64,000 nucleotides of DNA from Rhodoblastus sp963727035 (GCA_963727035.1 CAVSEY010000008.1:1-64000), one strand, 5' to 3'. Positions 1 to 8,234 are shown, counted from the stretch's first letter. Numbers and translations are program-made. The notes: generated from the letters alone by a model not told the origin.

Positions 1-36
1 TCACGCCGCTCCCGGCCTGAATGGGCGTCCCCATCA

Positions 37-169
37 CGCGAGCGGTTGGCGCATGCCGGAGCGAGCGCTCCAAAACTTCGCAAGCGGTTGGCGCATGCCA
101 GAGCGAGCGCTCCAAAACTTCGCGAGCGGTTGGCGCATGCGAGCGGTTGGCGCATGCCAGAGCGAGCGG
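37..169. repeat. 42-bp tandem repeat array at left edge
   Basis: Two full 42-bp units (37-78 and 79-120) differ at only two positions. They are followed by a shortened unit (121-139) and another partial unit (140-169). Each unit contains the core AGCGGTTGGCGCATGCC and, in the full copies, GAGCGAGCGCTCCAAAACTT. The array lies just downstream of the stop of the membrane-protein gene at 180. Open frames run through it in several phases and give repetitive basic peptides, but none looks like a real protein. I treat it as an intergenic tandem repeat; the array may continue outside the window. Confidence 0.85.
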
Positions 170-179
170 TAAAAAAGGC

Positions 180-749
180 CTACCCTTCGCCTTTCCTGCG
201 GACGGCGGCGGCGATGCGAGGGTTGAACTCGGGCGCCCGCTGGATCGGCTGGGGGCGGGGCGGCGTGGTGACGCGCGCCAGGGCGCCGTTGATCTGGCGC
301 GTGGCGACAGCCTTGAACAGGGCCGTGACGAACAGAAGCAGCCCGGCGCCGGCGATTGCGGCGATCATCCCCAGACTGAAACGCGCCTCCTCCGAACCGT
401 CGATCAGCAGCGGGAAGCGCGGCAAGGCGAAGTGAAGGGCGATGCAAATTCCAGCGACGCCGATGAGGCCGTTCAGCACAATGCCGAAGCCAAGATCCTT
501 GATCGCCATATTGCTGAAATAGCCGAAGAAACCGGCGAAGACGAGCATGGCGGCGCCGAATAAGCTCACCGCTTCGTCGTCGATGTCGACAAAGCCGATC
601 CATTCGATGACCGAGTCGAGAAATGTGTGCGAGGAGCCAAACCCATAAGCGCTCGCCAGGGCGGGGGAGGCGGCGAGCAGGAGGAAGGCCATGCTCGCCG
701 GCGCCGGCGCGAAGGGCTGCCGCGCAGGGTTGGGAAATCTTTTCAGCAT
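180..749 (-). CDS. Putative membrane protein of unknown function
   Basis: A 189-residue protein I cannot name. The first 35 residues contain a hydrophobic stretch ending in an Ala-rich SPALASA segment, which could be a cleaved signal peptide. Three further hydrophobic segments follow at roughly residues 62-82, 88-108 and 122-148, and the C-terminal tail is basic and Pro/Arg rich. The start is preceded by a GAGGCGAGC ribosome-binding site. It stands alone between the left-edge repeat array and the ETF-QO gene, on the same strand as the latter. No catalytic motif is visible. An inner-membrane protein is the most that can be supported. Confidence 0.6.
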   Translation of the reverse strand: MLKRFPNPARQPFAPAPASMAFLLLAASPALASAYGFGSSHTFLDSVIEWIGFVDIDDEAVSLFGAAMLVFAGFFGYFSNMAIKDLGFGIVLNGLIGVAGICIALHFALPRFPLLIDGSEEARFSLGMIAAIAGAGLLLFVTALFKAVATRQINGALARVTTPPRPQPIQRAPEFNPRIAAAVRRKGEG

Positions 750-839
750 GCTCGCCTCTGCCGCCGATGGACAGACCCATCGGCGGGAGAAGCCTAGTCG
801 CGTTCCCTTGAGACTTCGTAAAGCCGCCGGATGGCGGGA

Positions 840-2513
840 TCACATGTTTGGATAGTTCGGGCCGCCGCCGCCTTCCGGGGGCGTCCAGGTGATGTTCCGG
901 GACGGGTCCTTGATGTCGCAGGTTTTGCAATGGACGCAATTCTGCGCGTTGATGACGAAGCGCGGGTCTTTCTTCTCCGCCTCGTCGCCATAGACCACTT
1001 CATAGACGCCCGCCGGACAATAAAGCCGCGCCGGTTCGCCATAGACCGGCAGGTTCTTGGCGATCGGGAGCGCGGGGTCGGCCAGTTTCAGATGGCAGGG
1101 CTGGTCTTCCTCGTGATTGGTGTTCGACAGAAAGACCGAGGACAATTTGTCGAAGGTGATCACGCCGTCGGGTTTGGGATAGGTGATCGGCTTCACCGAG
1201 CCAAGCGGAAGCAGGGTGGCGTAATCGGGCTTGCCGTGTTTCAGCGTGCCGAACGGGCTGACGCCGAACAACGTGTTGAGCCACATGTCCAGCCCGCCGA
1301 GCGATATGCCGAGATAGGTTCCCAGCTTCGACCACAAGGGCTTGACATTGCGCACCTTTTTCAGATCGGCGCCGATCGGTCCGTCGCGCCAGCCATTCTC
1401 GTAATCGGCCAGTTCGTCATGGCTGCGGCCAGCCGCCAGCGCCGCCGCCGCCGCTTCCGCCGCCTCGATTCCCGACAGCACGGCGTTATGCGAGCCTTTG
1501 ATCCGCGGCACGTTCATGAAGCCGGCGCCGCAGCCGACCAGGGCGCCGCCGGGGAAGACGAGCTTGGGCACGGATTGCCAGCCGCCCTCGGTCAGCGCGC
1601 GGGCGCCATAGGCGAGGCGCTTGCCGCCCTCGAAGGTCTCGCGCACCATGGGATGGGTCTTGAAGCGCTGGAACTCGTCGAAGGGCGAGAGAGTCGGGTT
1701 CGAATAGTTGAGATGGAGGACGAAGCCGACAAGAACCTGATTGTCCTCGATATGATAAAGGAAGGAGCCGCCGCCGGTGTCGGAAGACAGCGGCCAGCCG
1801 AAGGAATGCTGGACCAGGCCCGGCTGGTGCTTCGCCGGATCGACGCGCCACAACTCCTTGATCCCGATGCCGAATTTTTGCGGTTGGCGGCCCTTTTCGA
1901 GGCCGAAGCTGGAAAGCAGCGTCTTGGTCAGCGAACCGCGCGCGCCTTCCGCGAACAAGGTGTATTTGCCGCGCAACTCCATGCCGCGGGTGAAGGAATC
2001 TTTCGGCGCGCCGTCGCGCCCGACGCCCATGTCGCCGGTCGCCACGCCGCGCACTTCGCCCTTGTCGCCGTAAAGGACTTCGGTCGCGGCGAAGCCGGGG
2101 TAAATTTCGACGCCGAGTTCCTCCGCCTTGGTCGCAAGGAAGCGGCAGACATTGCCGAGCGAGCCGACGAAATTGCCGTGATTTTTCATCAGCGGGGGCA
2201 GGGCGAAATTGGGCAGGCGGACGCCGCCCGAGGGGCCGAGGAGGTAAAAATGGTCTTGGCTGACCTGCACTTTCAGCGGGCGGGACGGATCCTCGCGCCA
2301 GCCGGGGATGAGCCTGTCGAGGCCGATCGGGTCGATCACCGCGCCGGAAAGGATATGGGCGCCGATCTCCGACCCCTTTTCGACGATGACGACCGAAAGC
2401 TCCGGATTGATCTGCTTGAGCCGGATCGCCGCGGCGAGGCCCGACGGGCCGCCGCCGACGACCACCACGTCATAATCCATCGCCTCGCGCGGCTCCAATT
2501 CCACATCGCTCAT
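840..2513 (-). CDS. etfD: Electron transfer flavoprotein-ubiquinone oxidoreductase
   Basis: This membrane-associated flavo-iron-sulfur enzyme passes electrons from reduced ETF (fatty acid, amino acid and choline oxidation) to ubiquinone. The 557 residues show an N-terminal FAD dinucleotide-binding motif VVVGGGPSGLAAAI, internal family motifs such as FAEGARGSLTK and GCGAGFMNVPRIKG, and a C-terminal 4Fe-4S region with NCVHCKTCDIKDP. It ends with the usual GGGGPNYPNM tail. I chose the start at 2513 (MSDVELEP) because GGGAGACGCAG precedes it; the open frame extends 29 codons further upstream without family similarity. It is divergent from the uracil-DNA glycosylase gene. The family and full length are clear. 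Confidence 0.95.
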   Translation of the reverse strand: MSDVELEPREAMDYDVVVVGGGPSGLAAAIRLKQINPELSVVIVEKGSEIGAHILSGAVIDPIGLDRLIPGWREDPSRPLKVQVSQDHFYLLGPSGGVRLPNFALPPLMKNHGNFVGSLGNVCRFLATKAEELGVEIYPGFAATEVLYGDKGEVRGVATGDMGVGRDGAPKDSFTRGMELRGKYTLFAEGARGSLTKTLLSSFGLEKGRQPQKFGIGIKELWRVDPAKHQPGLVQHSFGWPLSSDTGGGSFLYHIEDNQVLVGFVLHLNYSNPTLSPFDEFQRFKTHPMVRETFEGGKRLAYGARALTEGGWQSVPKLVFPGGALVGCGAGFMNVPRIKGSHNAVLSGIEAAEAAAAALAAGRSHDELADYENGWRDGPIGADLKKVRNVKPLWSKLGTYLGISLGGLDMWLNTLFGVSPFGTLKHGKPDYATLLPLGSVKPITYPKPDGVITFDKLSSVFLSNTNHEEDQPCHLKLADPALPIAKNLPVYGEPARLYCPAGVYEVVYGDEAEKKDPRFVINAQNCVHCKTCDIKDPSRNITWTPPEGGGGPNYPNM

Positions 2514-2746
2514 CTGCGTCTCCCGAAACGGGGCCGGACCCGTGCGGTCCGGCAAAATCTCAAACCCCTTCATAGCGCGCGAAACGGCGCTGTCCACCAT
2601 GGCGAATGGCCAATAATACCATTGGCCCTTGTTTGCGACTCGTCGGAAACAAGGGCGGCCGCCAGCGTCAGCCGGCCAAGTTTTGGTTCATCCAGCCGGT
2701 CGGCGCGGACACCATCGCCCCTTGCAAGGGCCGATGGTCTAAGGAT

Positions 2747-2766
2747 ATAGTTTATATATAAACTAT
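2747..2766. promoter_or_regulatory. 20-bp perfect AT-rich palindrome, probable operator
   Basis: A perfectly self-complementary 20-bp sequence (core TAGTTTATATATAAACTA) sits 33 bp before the uracil-DNA glycosylase start and about 230 bp before the ETF-QO start. It is strikingly AT-rich in a GC-rich surround, as expected for a dimeric repressor operator overlapping a promoter. It matches no operator I can name with confidence. Confidence 0.5.
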
Positions 2767-2799
2767 TGCCGCCGCAAGGCGGCGCGGTTACAAACCGCC

Positions 2800-3687
2800 A
2801 TGATCGACGCCGACGCCATGGACCGGGAAACTTTGGCCGCGCTTTTGCGCTGGTACGCCGCCATGGGCGTCGATTGCGCGCTTGGCGAACAGCCGGTCGA
2901 TCGCTTCGCCCAGTCGGCGCAAAAGGCGGCGCAAAAGGCGGCGCTGCTCGCGCCCGCGGACCCGCCCGCGCCGAAAACTCCGTCCTCGCCTGCGCCCGCA
3001 TTGGGGCAACCGCCGCGCGCGCCGCTGGCCGCCTTGTCGCAGGACGCGGCGGCGGCGGGCGCCCGCGAACAGGCGACGAGCGCGCAAACCCTCGACGAAT
3101 TGCGCGAAAAGCTCGCCGCCTTTGACGGCTGCGCCCTGAAAAATTCAGCGACCCAGCTGGTTTTCGCCGATGGCGCGCCCGACGCGAAAATCATGATCGT
3201 CGGCGAGGGGCCGGGCGCCGACGAGGACCGGATCGGCAAGCCCTTCGTCGGCCGCGCCGGGCAATTGCTGGACAAGATGCTGGCGGCGATCGGCCTCGAT
3301 CGCACGAAGGTCTATATCGCCAATGTCGTGCCCTGGCGCCCGCCCGGCAACCGCACGCCGACGCCGCAGGAGCTCGCGCTTTGCCTGCCCTTCGTCCGCC
3401 GCCAGATCGAGCTGGTCGCGCCGGATTTTGTCGTTCTGCTCGGCGCCTCGGCGGCGCAGACCCTGCTCAACGAGAAGGAAGGGATCATGCGGCTGCGCGG
3501 CCATTGGCGCGATTATCATTGCGGCGACAGGACCATCCGCGCCCTGCCCATGCTGCACCCCGCCTATCTGTTGCGCGCGCCGCTGAAAAAGGCCCAGGCC
3601 TGGCGCGATCTGCGCACGCTCAAACATGCGCTCGACCTGAAATATGGCCCCGACTTGAAAAATGATCCCGATTTGGCGGGGCTTTGA
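2800..3687 (+). CDS. Uracil-DNA glycosylase, family 4-like with incomplete Fe-S ligands
   Basis: It removes uracil from DNA to start base-excision repair. Residues 1-105 form a low-complexity Ala/Pro-rich leader. The catalytic domain follows, with GEGPGADEDRIGKPFVGRAG (motif 1 and uracil pocket), NVVPWRPPGNRTPT and the C-terminal HPAYLL motif. Classical family-4 enzymes bind a 4Fe-4S cluster with four cysteines (C-x2-C near the start, one before RPPGNR, one in the following helix). Here only FDGC and the ALC cysteine remain, and the RPPGNR position is Trp, so a canonical cluster is unlikely. Related proteins occur in alphaproteobacteria such as Bradyrhizobium. The gene is followed immediately by rnhB, suggesting a short operon. 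The exact start is uncertain; MDRETL at 2818 is also possible. Confidence 0.85.
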   Translation: MIDADAMDRETLAALLRWYAAMGVDCALGEQPVDRFAQSAQKAAQKAALLAPADPPAPKTPSSPAPALGQPPRAPLAALSQDAAAAGAREQATSAQTLDELREKLAAFDGCALKNSATQLVFADGAPDAKIMIVGEGPGADEDRIGKPFVGRAGQLLDKMLAAIGLDRTKVYIANVVPWRPPGNRTPTPQELALCLPFVRRQIELVAPDFVVLLGASAAQTLLNEKEGIMRLRGHWRDYHCGDRTIRALPMLHPAYLLRAPLKKAQAWRDLRTLKHALDLKYGPDLKNDPDLAGL

Positions 3688-3689
3688 TC

Positions 3690-4385
3690 ATGGCCGCGCA
3701 TTTCGCGCTTGAGGCCGAACTGATCGCGCAAGGATTGGGGCCGGTCGCCGGAATCGACGAAGTCGGGCGCGGCCCGCTCGCCGGGCCGGTCTGCGTCGCG
3801 GCGGTCGTTCTCGATCCGGCCGATCTTCCTGACGGCCTCGACGATTCGAAAAAACTTTCCGCGCGCCGGCGCGCGGCCCTGTTCGAGGAGATTTGCGCGC
3901 GCGCGCTGGCCGTTTCGGTCACGCTCGCGCCGGCGGCGGAAATCGACGCGCTCAACATCAGGGGCGCGACCCTGGCCTGCATGAGCCGCGCGGCGCATGG
4001 ACTCGTCGTCGCGCCCCGTTTTGCCCTCGTGGACGGGCGCGACCTGCCCGGGTTGCCTTGTCCCGGCCGCGCCGTGATCGGGGGCGACGCGACCAGCCTG
4101 TCGATCGCCGCCGCCTCGATCGTCGCCAAGACCACCCGCGACCGGCTGATGGCGCGGCTCGACATTTTCCATCCCGGCTATGGATTCCAGGCCCACGCCG
4201 GCTATCCCACTGCGGCCCATCGCGCGGCGCTGAAGGCTTTGGGGCCCTGCCGCGAACACCGCCGCTCTTTCGCGCCGGTGCGCGCGCTCTTGCCCTGCGC
4301 GCCTGGGCGCGAACTGGGGCGCGACCTCTTAGGGCGCGACCTCCTGGGGCGCGACGGCGTGGGCGTGGCGGACGGCGCTGCTTAA
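3690..4385 (+). CDS. rnhB: Ribonuclease HII
   Basis: Cleaves RNA of RNA-DNA hybrids and removes misincorporated ribonucleotides, including single ones. The signature AGIDEVGRGPLAGPV carries the catalytic Asp-Glu pair, and the third and fourth acidic residues lie in the DDSKKLS and VDGRD regions. IAAASIVAKTTRDRLM is the conserved helix. The start chosen is ATG at 3690, two bases after the glycosylase stop; a TTG at 3684 overlapping that stop is less likely. The C-terminal 30 residues are unusual: a 15-bp tandem repeat encodes GRDLLGRDLLGRD after the normal end of the domain. The length (231 aa) is slightly above typical because of this tail. Confidence 0.93.
   Translation: MAAHFALEAELIAQGLGPVAGIDEVGRGPLAGPVCVAAVVLDPADLPDGLDDSKKLSARRRAALFEEICARALAVSVTLAPAAEIDALNIRGATLACMSRAAHGLVVAPRFALVDGRDLPGLPCPGRAVIGGDATSLSIAAASIVAKTTRDRLMARLDIFHPGYGFQAHAGYPTAAHRAALKALGPCREHRRSFAPVRALLPCAPGRELGRDLLGRDLLGRDGVGVADGAA
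4317..4361 (+). repeat. 15-bp tandem repeat inside the rnhB 3' end
   Basis: Three consecutive 15-bp units beginning GGGCGCGAC (4317, 4332, 4347) lie within the coding sequence. The first two differ only near their 3' ends and the third diverges after the first nine bases. Because the unit is a multiple of three, it adds or removes LGRDL-type pentapeptides without breaking the frame. Confidence 0.7.
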
Positions 4386-4428
4386 TTTTCCGTCGCCGCC
4401 GCAAGTCACGTTAAAGACATCATTAAGC

Positions 4429-4497
4429 TTTCCGTACGGAAAAGAGACAGCCGTCCCCGCCTGTCCTCAACGTGGCCTTTACTCCGTTAAGCTTAAC
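4429..4497. promoter_or_regulatory. Two palindromes and TTAA boxes upstream of ccrM
   Basis: The gap between rnhB and ccrM holds a perfect 14-bp palindrome TTTCCGTACGGAAA (4429-4442) and a perfect 12-bp palindrome GTTAAGCTTAAC (4486-4497). A TTAA-N8-TTAA pair at 4411-4426 sits just before. In Caulobacter ccrM is driven by CtrA, whose site is TTAA-N7-TTAA. Here the spacing is off by one, so CtrA control is only a possibility. The palindromes could be operators of another regulator or, for the first, part of the rnhB terminator. Confidence 0.35.
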
Positions 4498-4535
4498 TCG
4501 CGCTCGTCAGTCAGTTGCGTTGCGGTTTAGAGTTC

Positions 4536-5736
4536 ATGCGTATCAATCGCGCCGGGGCGGCCGGCCACAAAGTCCAGAAACTGGTTTCGCGTACTGGACT
4601 TGGGCCGGGCCGACGCCCCGTCGCGGTGACCGCGCCTGAGGGCGCGGAAGCGCCGCTCGGACGGATCATCGACGGCGATTGCGTCGAGGCCATGCTCGGC
4701 TTGCCCGCAGCCAGCGTCGATCTGATCTTCGCCGACCCGCCCTATAATCTCCAGCTCGAAGGCGGCCTGACCCGGCCCGACCAGAGCGAAGTCGACGCGG
4801 TCGACGACGACTGGGACAAATTCGCCTCTTTCGCCGATTACGACCGCTTCACTCAGCGCTGGCTTGCCGCCGCGCGCCGGGCGATGAAGGACGACGCCAC
4901 CATTTTCGTGATCGGCTCGTACCATAATATTTTCCGCGTCGGCGCGATCATGCAGGATCTCGGCTTCTGGATCCTCAACGACATCGTCTGGCGCAAGGCC
5001 AATCCGATGCCGAATTTTCGCGGCCGGCGCTTCACCAACGCCCATGAGACCTTGATCTGGGCCTCGAAAGGCCCGGCGGCGAAAGGCTATACCTTCAATT
5101 ACGAGGCGCTGAAGGCCGGCAACGAGGACCGCCAGGTCCGCTCGGACTGGTTCTTTCCGATCTGCACCGGGGCGGAGCGCCTGAAGACGCCCCGACGGAC
5201 GGAAACTCCATCCGACGCAGAAGCCGGAAGCGCTGCTCGCCCGCATCGTCATGGCGGCGTCAAAACCCGGCGACGTGGTGCTCGATCCCTTTTTCGGAAC
5301 CGGCGCCACCGGCGCGGTGGCCAAGAAGCTCGGCCGCCGCTACATCGGATGCGAGCGCGACCCCGCCTATCTCGCCGCCGCGAAAGCCCGCATCGCCGCC
5401 GTCGAGCCCCTGCCCGAAAGCGCCTTTTCGACGCCGCTGGCGAAAAGGCACGAAAAACGCGTCGCCTTCGCCAGCCTGATCGAGGCGGGCATGATCGCGC
5501 CCGGCGCCGAACTTTTTGACGAAAAACGCCGCTGGCGGGCGATCGTGCGCGCCGACGGCGCCATTGCGCTCGGCGACATCGTCGGCTCGATCCACAAGAT
5601 CGGCGCCCTGGCCCAGGGCCTTCCCGCCTGCAACGGCTGGACTTTCTGGCGCACGAACCATGAAGGCGCCGACATCAGCATCGACGAGCTGCGCGCCGAA
5701 TATCGCGCGCGGGCCGGCGAGGTCGACGAGGGGTGA
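4536..5736 (+). CDS. ccrM: Cell-cycle regulated DNA methyltransferase CcrM, frameshifted
   Basis: Adenine-N6 methyltransferase expected to modify GANTC, the cell-cycle epigenetic mark of alphaproteobacteria. The first part has the beta-class DPPYNLQLEGGL motif at residues 67-78 and the family stretch NDIVWRKANPMPNFRGRRFTNAHE. Continuity breaks at a CCCC run (5190-5193). Downstream, the other frame continues with DGRKLHPTQKPEALLARI, the SAM-binding DPFFGTGATGAVAKKLGR, and a C-terminal RAMA domain ending at 5736. Removing one C gives an uninterrupted 399-aa protein of normal length. As written, the first frame would run out-of-frame to 5519. The start is ATG 4536; a TTG at 4515 is also in frame. 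CcrM is essential in several relatives, so an assembly error is more likely than loss. Confidence 0.9.
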
Positions 5737-5845
5737 GAGCGGCGATCCGTCGCCATCGCGCCCTGCGCCGCTCATTCTGGCGGTTGACAATCAGGCCCAT
5801 CGCGCCCCATTGATTCTTGCCTCGCGCCCCCGCATTTTAGGCGGC

Positions 5846-6298
5846 ATGAGATATTCGCGCCTTTTCCGCGCGAAAAACGAGGATCGCCAACTGACCCGCA
5901 AACCGAAGACAGGCGCGGAGCCCGCGCCGACGCAGGGCGTCGACCCCGCGCGCGCCAACCCGCACATGCAGGCCGTTCTTGACGCCCTGGACGATCTGAA
6001 GGCCGAGGAGATCGCCGTGATCGACCTCGCCGGCAAGACCTCGATCGCCGACTGGATGGTCATCGCCACCGGGCGTTCGACCACCCAGGTCGGGGCGCTC
6101 GCCGACAGGGCGGTCAGGGCGCTCAAGGACAACGGCGCGGGGACGCCGTCGGTCGAGGGCCTGCCCGCCTGCGACTGGGTGCTGATCGACGCCGGCGACC
6201 TGATCATTCACCTGTTCCGGCCGGACGTGCGGGCTTTTTACAACCTCGAAAAAATGTGGGGCGTCGACCGCCCGGCCGAGAAGCGGGCCGAGGTTTGA
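5846..6298 (+). CDS. rsfS: Ribosomal silencing factor RsfS
   Basis: Binds ribosomal protein uL14 and blocks subunit joining when nutrients are scarce. The 150-aa product has the RsfS/Iojap core: AVLDALDDLKAEEIAVIDLA, then SIADWMVIATGRSTTQV, then GLPACDWVLIDAGDLIIHLF and FYNLEKMW near the end. The start at 5846 follows TTTTAGGCGG, but the first 35 residues are not family sequence, so a start nearer MQAVLD is possible. rlmH follows after 13 bp, the usual order. The nadD gene that often precedes rsfS is not here; ccrM stands in its place. Confidence 0.92.
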   Translation: MRYSRLFRAKNEDRQLTRKPKTGAEPAPTQGVDPARANPHMQAVLDALDDLKAEEIAVIDLAGKTSIADWMVIATGRSTTQVGALADRAVRALKDNGAGTPSVEGLPACDWVLIDAGDLIIHLFRPDVRAFYNLEKMWGVDRPAEKRAEV

Positions 6299-6311
6299 GC
6301 GTTCGGCGGCA

Positions 6312-6794
6312 ATGAAACTGCTGCTCGCCGGCGTCGGGCGGCTGAAGGCCGGCCCGGAGCGCGAACTGGTCGCGCGTTACGCCGAGCGCTGCGTCGCGGG
6401 CGGCCGTAAAATCGGTTTCGGGGGCTTCGAGTTGCGCGAGATCGACGAATCGCGCGCCCGCCGGCCGGAAGACCGCAAGGCCGAGGAGTCGGCCGCGCTT
6501 GCCGCGCTGATCCCGCCGGGGGCGCGGAAAATCTGCCTCGACGAGCGCGGACGCAACCTGACCAGCGAGGATTTCGCCCGGAAACTGGGCGAATGGCGCG
6601 ACGCCGGCGCGCCGGCCTGCGCCCTTGTCATCGGCGGCCCGGATGGGCTCGATCCCGCTTTTCGTGAAAAGGCCGATCTGACTTTGGCGTTTGGGGCCAT
6701 GACCTGGCCTCACCAAATTGTGCGTGCATTGGCGGCCGAACAGCTCTTTCGCGCATTGACCATCCTCGCCGGCCATCCCTATCATCGCGCGTGA
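6312..6794 (+). CDS. rlmH: 23S rRNA pseudouridine-1915 N3-methyltransferase RlmH
   Basis: A SPOUT-class methyltransferase acting on pseudouridine 1915 in helix 69 of 23S rRNA. At 160 aa it is the normal size. Conserved blocks are ICLDERGRNLTSEDFA, the SAM-binding FVIGG-type loop VIGGPDGLDP, and the C-terminal LAFGAMTWPHQIVRALAAEQLFRA-type segment ending HPYHRA. It is probably co-transcribed with rsfS. A strong hairpin follows the stop directly. Confidence 0.95.
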   Translation: MKLLLAGVGRLKAGPERELVARYAERCVAGGRKIGFGGFELREIDESRARRPEDRKAEESAALAALIPPGARKICLDERGRNLTSEDFARKLGEWRDAGAPACALVIGGPDGLDPAFREKADLTLAFGAMTWPHQIVRALAAEQLFRALTILAGHPYHRA

Positions 6795-6814
6795 GGCGCC
6801 GTTCGAACGGCGCC
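6795..6814 (+). terminator. Hairpin immediately after rlmH
   Basis: A perfect 20-bp palindrome with stem GGCGCCGT, loop TCGA and stem ACGGCGCC begins right after the rlmH stop codon. It lacks a T-run, so it is either a weak or factor-assisted terminator or an mRNA-stabilising hairpin that separates rsfS-rlmH from the kinase gene. Confidence 0.45.
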
Positions 6815-6887
6815 CGACAAAGGCCTGACAACAAATGGCAATCCCCTTTGGGGCACAGAAAAACCAGTCCCGGAGCGCGCCCATCGC

Positions 6888-8234
6888 ATGATCGCTGACG
6901 AAAGTTTCGAACTCGCTCCCTGCGGGCTGGCTGTCCTTGCGCCTGACGGCGGCGTCTGGCGGGCCAACCGCGTCTTTCGCCGCTGGACTGGTCTCGACGC
7001 GACCGGATCGGTCGGAGGCTGTCGTTTCGCCGACCTGATCGAAGGCGATGGCGCGCGCTTTTTCGCCGAACTTTCGGCGGCGCTGGCGCGCGCGCCGGAA
7101 CTCGACGAGGTTTTCGTCCTCTTGCGCGGCGAAACGGGCGCGGTTTTCCCGGCCTATGTCAATTTCACGCTGCGGCGCGACGAATCTGGCGCGCCGGTCG
7201 CGATCCATCTTGCCGCGACGCGCGGCGAAAGCCGCGCCCTGCACGAGGCCGAGCTTGAGCGCGGCAAGCGGGCGGCGGAACAATTGGCCGCCATCGTTTC
7301 CAGTTCGTCCGACGCCATCGTCAGCGTCGATCCGAAGGGCAGGGTGCTGAACGCCAATCGCGCGTTCAGCGAAATCTTCCAGTATGAGCCGGCGGAAATT
7401 TCCGGCGCCAATCTCGGCGATCTGGTCGTGCCCGAAGATTGCCGCTGCGACTATGAAAGGAAGCTTTCGAACGCCGCCTTCGGTTCCGGCAAGGCGCAGA
7501 TCGTGCGGCGCCGGCGCAAGGACGGGACGCCGCTCGACTTTTCGATTTCGACGGCGCCGATCCGCGACGACAAGGGCGAACTGGCGGCGATTTCGATGAT
7601 CTACCGCGACATGGCGCCGCTCACGCGCGCCGCCGAACATATCGAATTCCTGCTGCGCGAGGTCAATCACCGCTCGAAAAACCTGCTCGCCGTGGTCCAC
7701 GCCGTCGCGCGGCAGACGGCGCGGCTTTCCTCCTCGCCGGAAACCTTCATCGACGGTTTCATGGCGCGGCTCTCGGCGATCGGCTGCAGCCACGACCTTC
7801 TGGTTTCGCGCGACTGGCGCGGCGTTCGCATCGCCGATCTCGCCCAGAACCAGTTCAGCCAGCTCGACCTTGAGGCCCGCGACCGGATCGAGGTTTCGGG
7901 CGATTTTCTCGAGGTCAATCCGCGCGCGGCGGAATCCTATGGCCTGGCGCTGCACGAATTGTCGACCAACGCCGTGCGGCATGGCGCGCTGTCGGCGCCG
8001 GACGGCAAGGTCGACCTCTCCTTCCGGCTCGACCGCGACGGCAAGCTTTACACCCTCACCTGGCGCGAAAGCGGCGGCCCGCAGGTGACGGAGCCCGAGC
8101 GTTCGGGCTTCGGCGGAACCGTGCTGACCCGCATGGCGCCGCTCGCCATCCAGGGCGAAAGCCGGCTCGACTTCACCCCCGAAGGCCTGCGCTACCGCCT
8201 CTCCGCGCCGGTGGCCGAAATTCTGATGGGCTGA
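6888..8234 (+). CDS. PAS-domain sensor histidine kinase, HWE/HisKA_2 type
   Basis: A 448-aa soluble kinase with no membrane segment. Two PAS-like modules (about residues 1-115 and 135-245; the second contains VDPKGRVLNANRAFSEIF and the RRRKDGTPLDFSIST core) precede a dimerisation and phosphoacceptor segment LLREVNHRSKNLLAVV with His261. The ATPase domain has ALHELSTNAVRHGAL as N-box and ends with a short G-box region. This is the HWE/HisKA_2 class common in Rhizobiales, often signalling to single-domain or general-stress regulators. No response regulator is adjacent. It is inserted between rlmH and envC, which are usually closer together. The ligand is unknown. Confidence 0.9.
   Translation: MIADESFELAPCGLAVLAPDGGVWRANRVFRRWTGLDATGSVGGCRFADLIEGDGARFFAELSAALARAPELDEVFVLLRGETGAVFPAYVNFTLRRDESGAPVAIHLAATRGESRALHEAELERGKRAAEQLAAIVSSSSDAIVSVDPKGRVLNANRAFSEIFQYEPAEISGANLGDLVVPEDCRCDYERKLSNAAFGSGKAQIVRRRRKDGTPLDFSISTAPIRDDKGELAAISMIYRDMAPLTRAAEHIEFLLREVNHRSKNLLAVVHAVARQTARLSSSPETFIDGFMARLSAIGCSHDLLVSRDWRGVRIADLAQNQFSQLDLEARDRIEVSGDFLEVNPRAAESYGLALHELSTNAVRHGALSAPDGKVDLSFRLDRDGKLYTLTWRESGGPQVTEPERSGFGGTVLTRMAPLAIQGESRLDFTPEGLRYRLSAPVAEILMG

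Noticed and set aside
37..169. Left-edge repeats as a CRISPR array
   Set aside because: Units are contiguous with no unique spacers and no cas genes are present.
831..2750. A 639-codon open frame antisense to the ETF-QO gene, and similar long antisense frames over ctpA, podJ-like, gcvP, smc and the radical SAM gene
   Set aside because: GC-rich codon use leaves opposite frames open; these translations have no family motifs and lie over genes with unambiguous identity.
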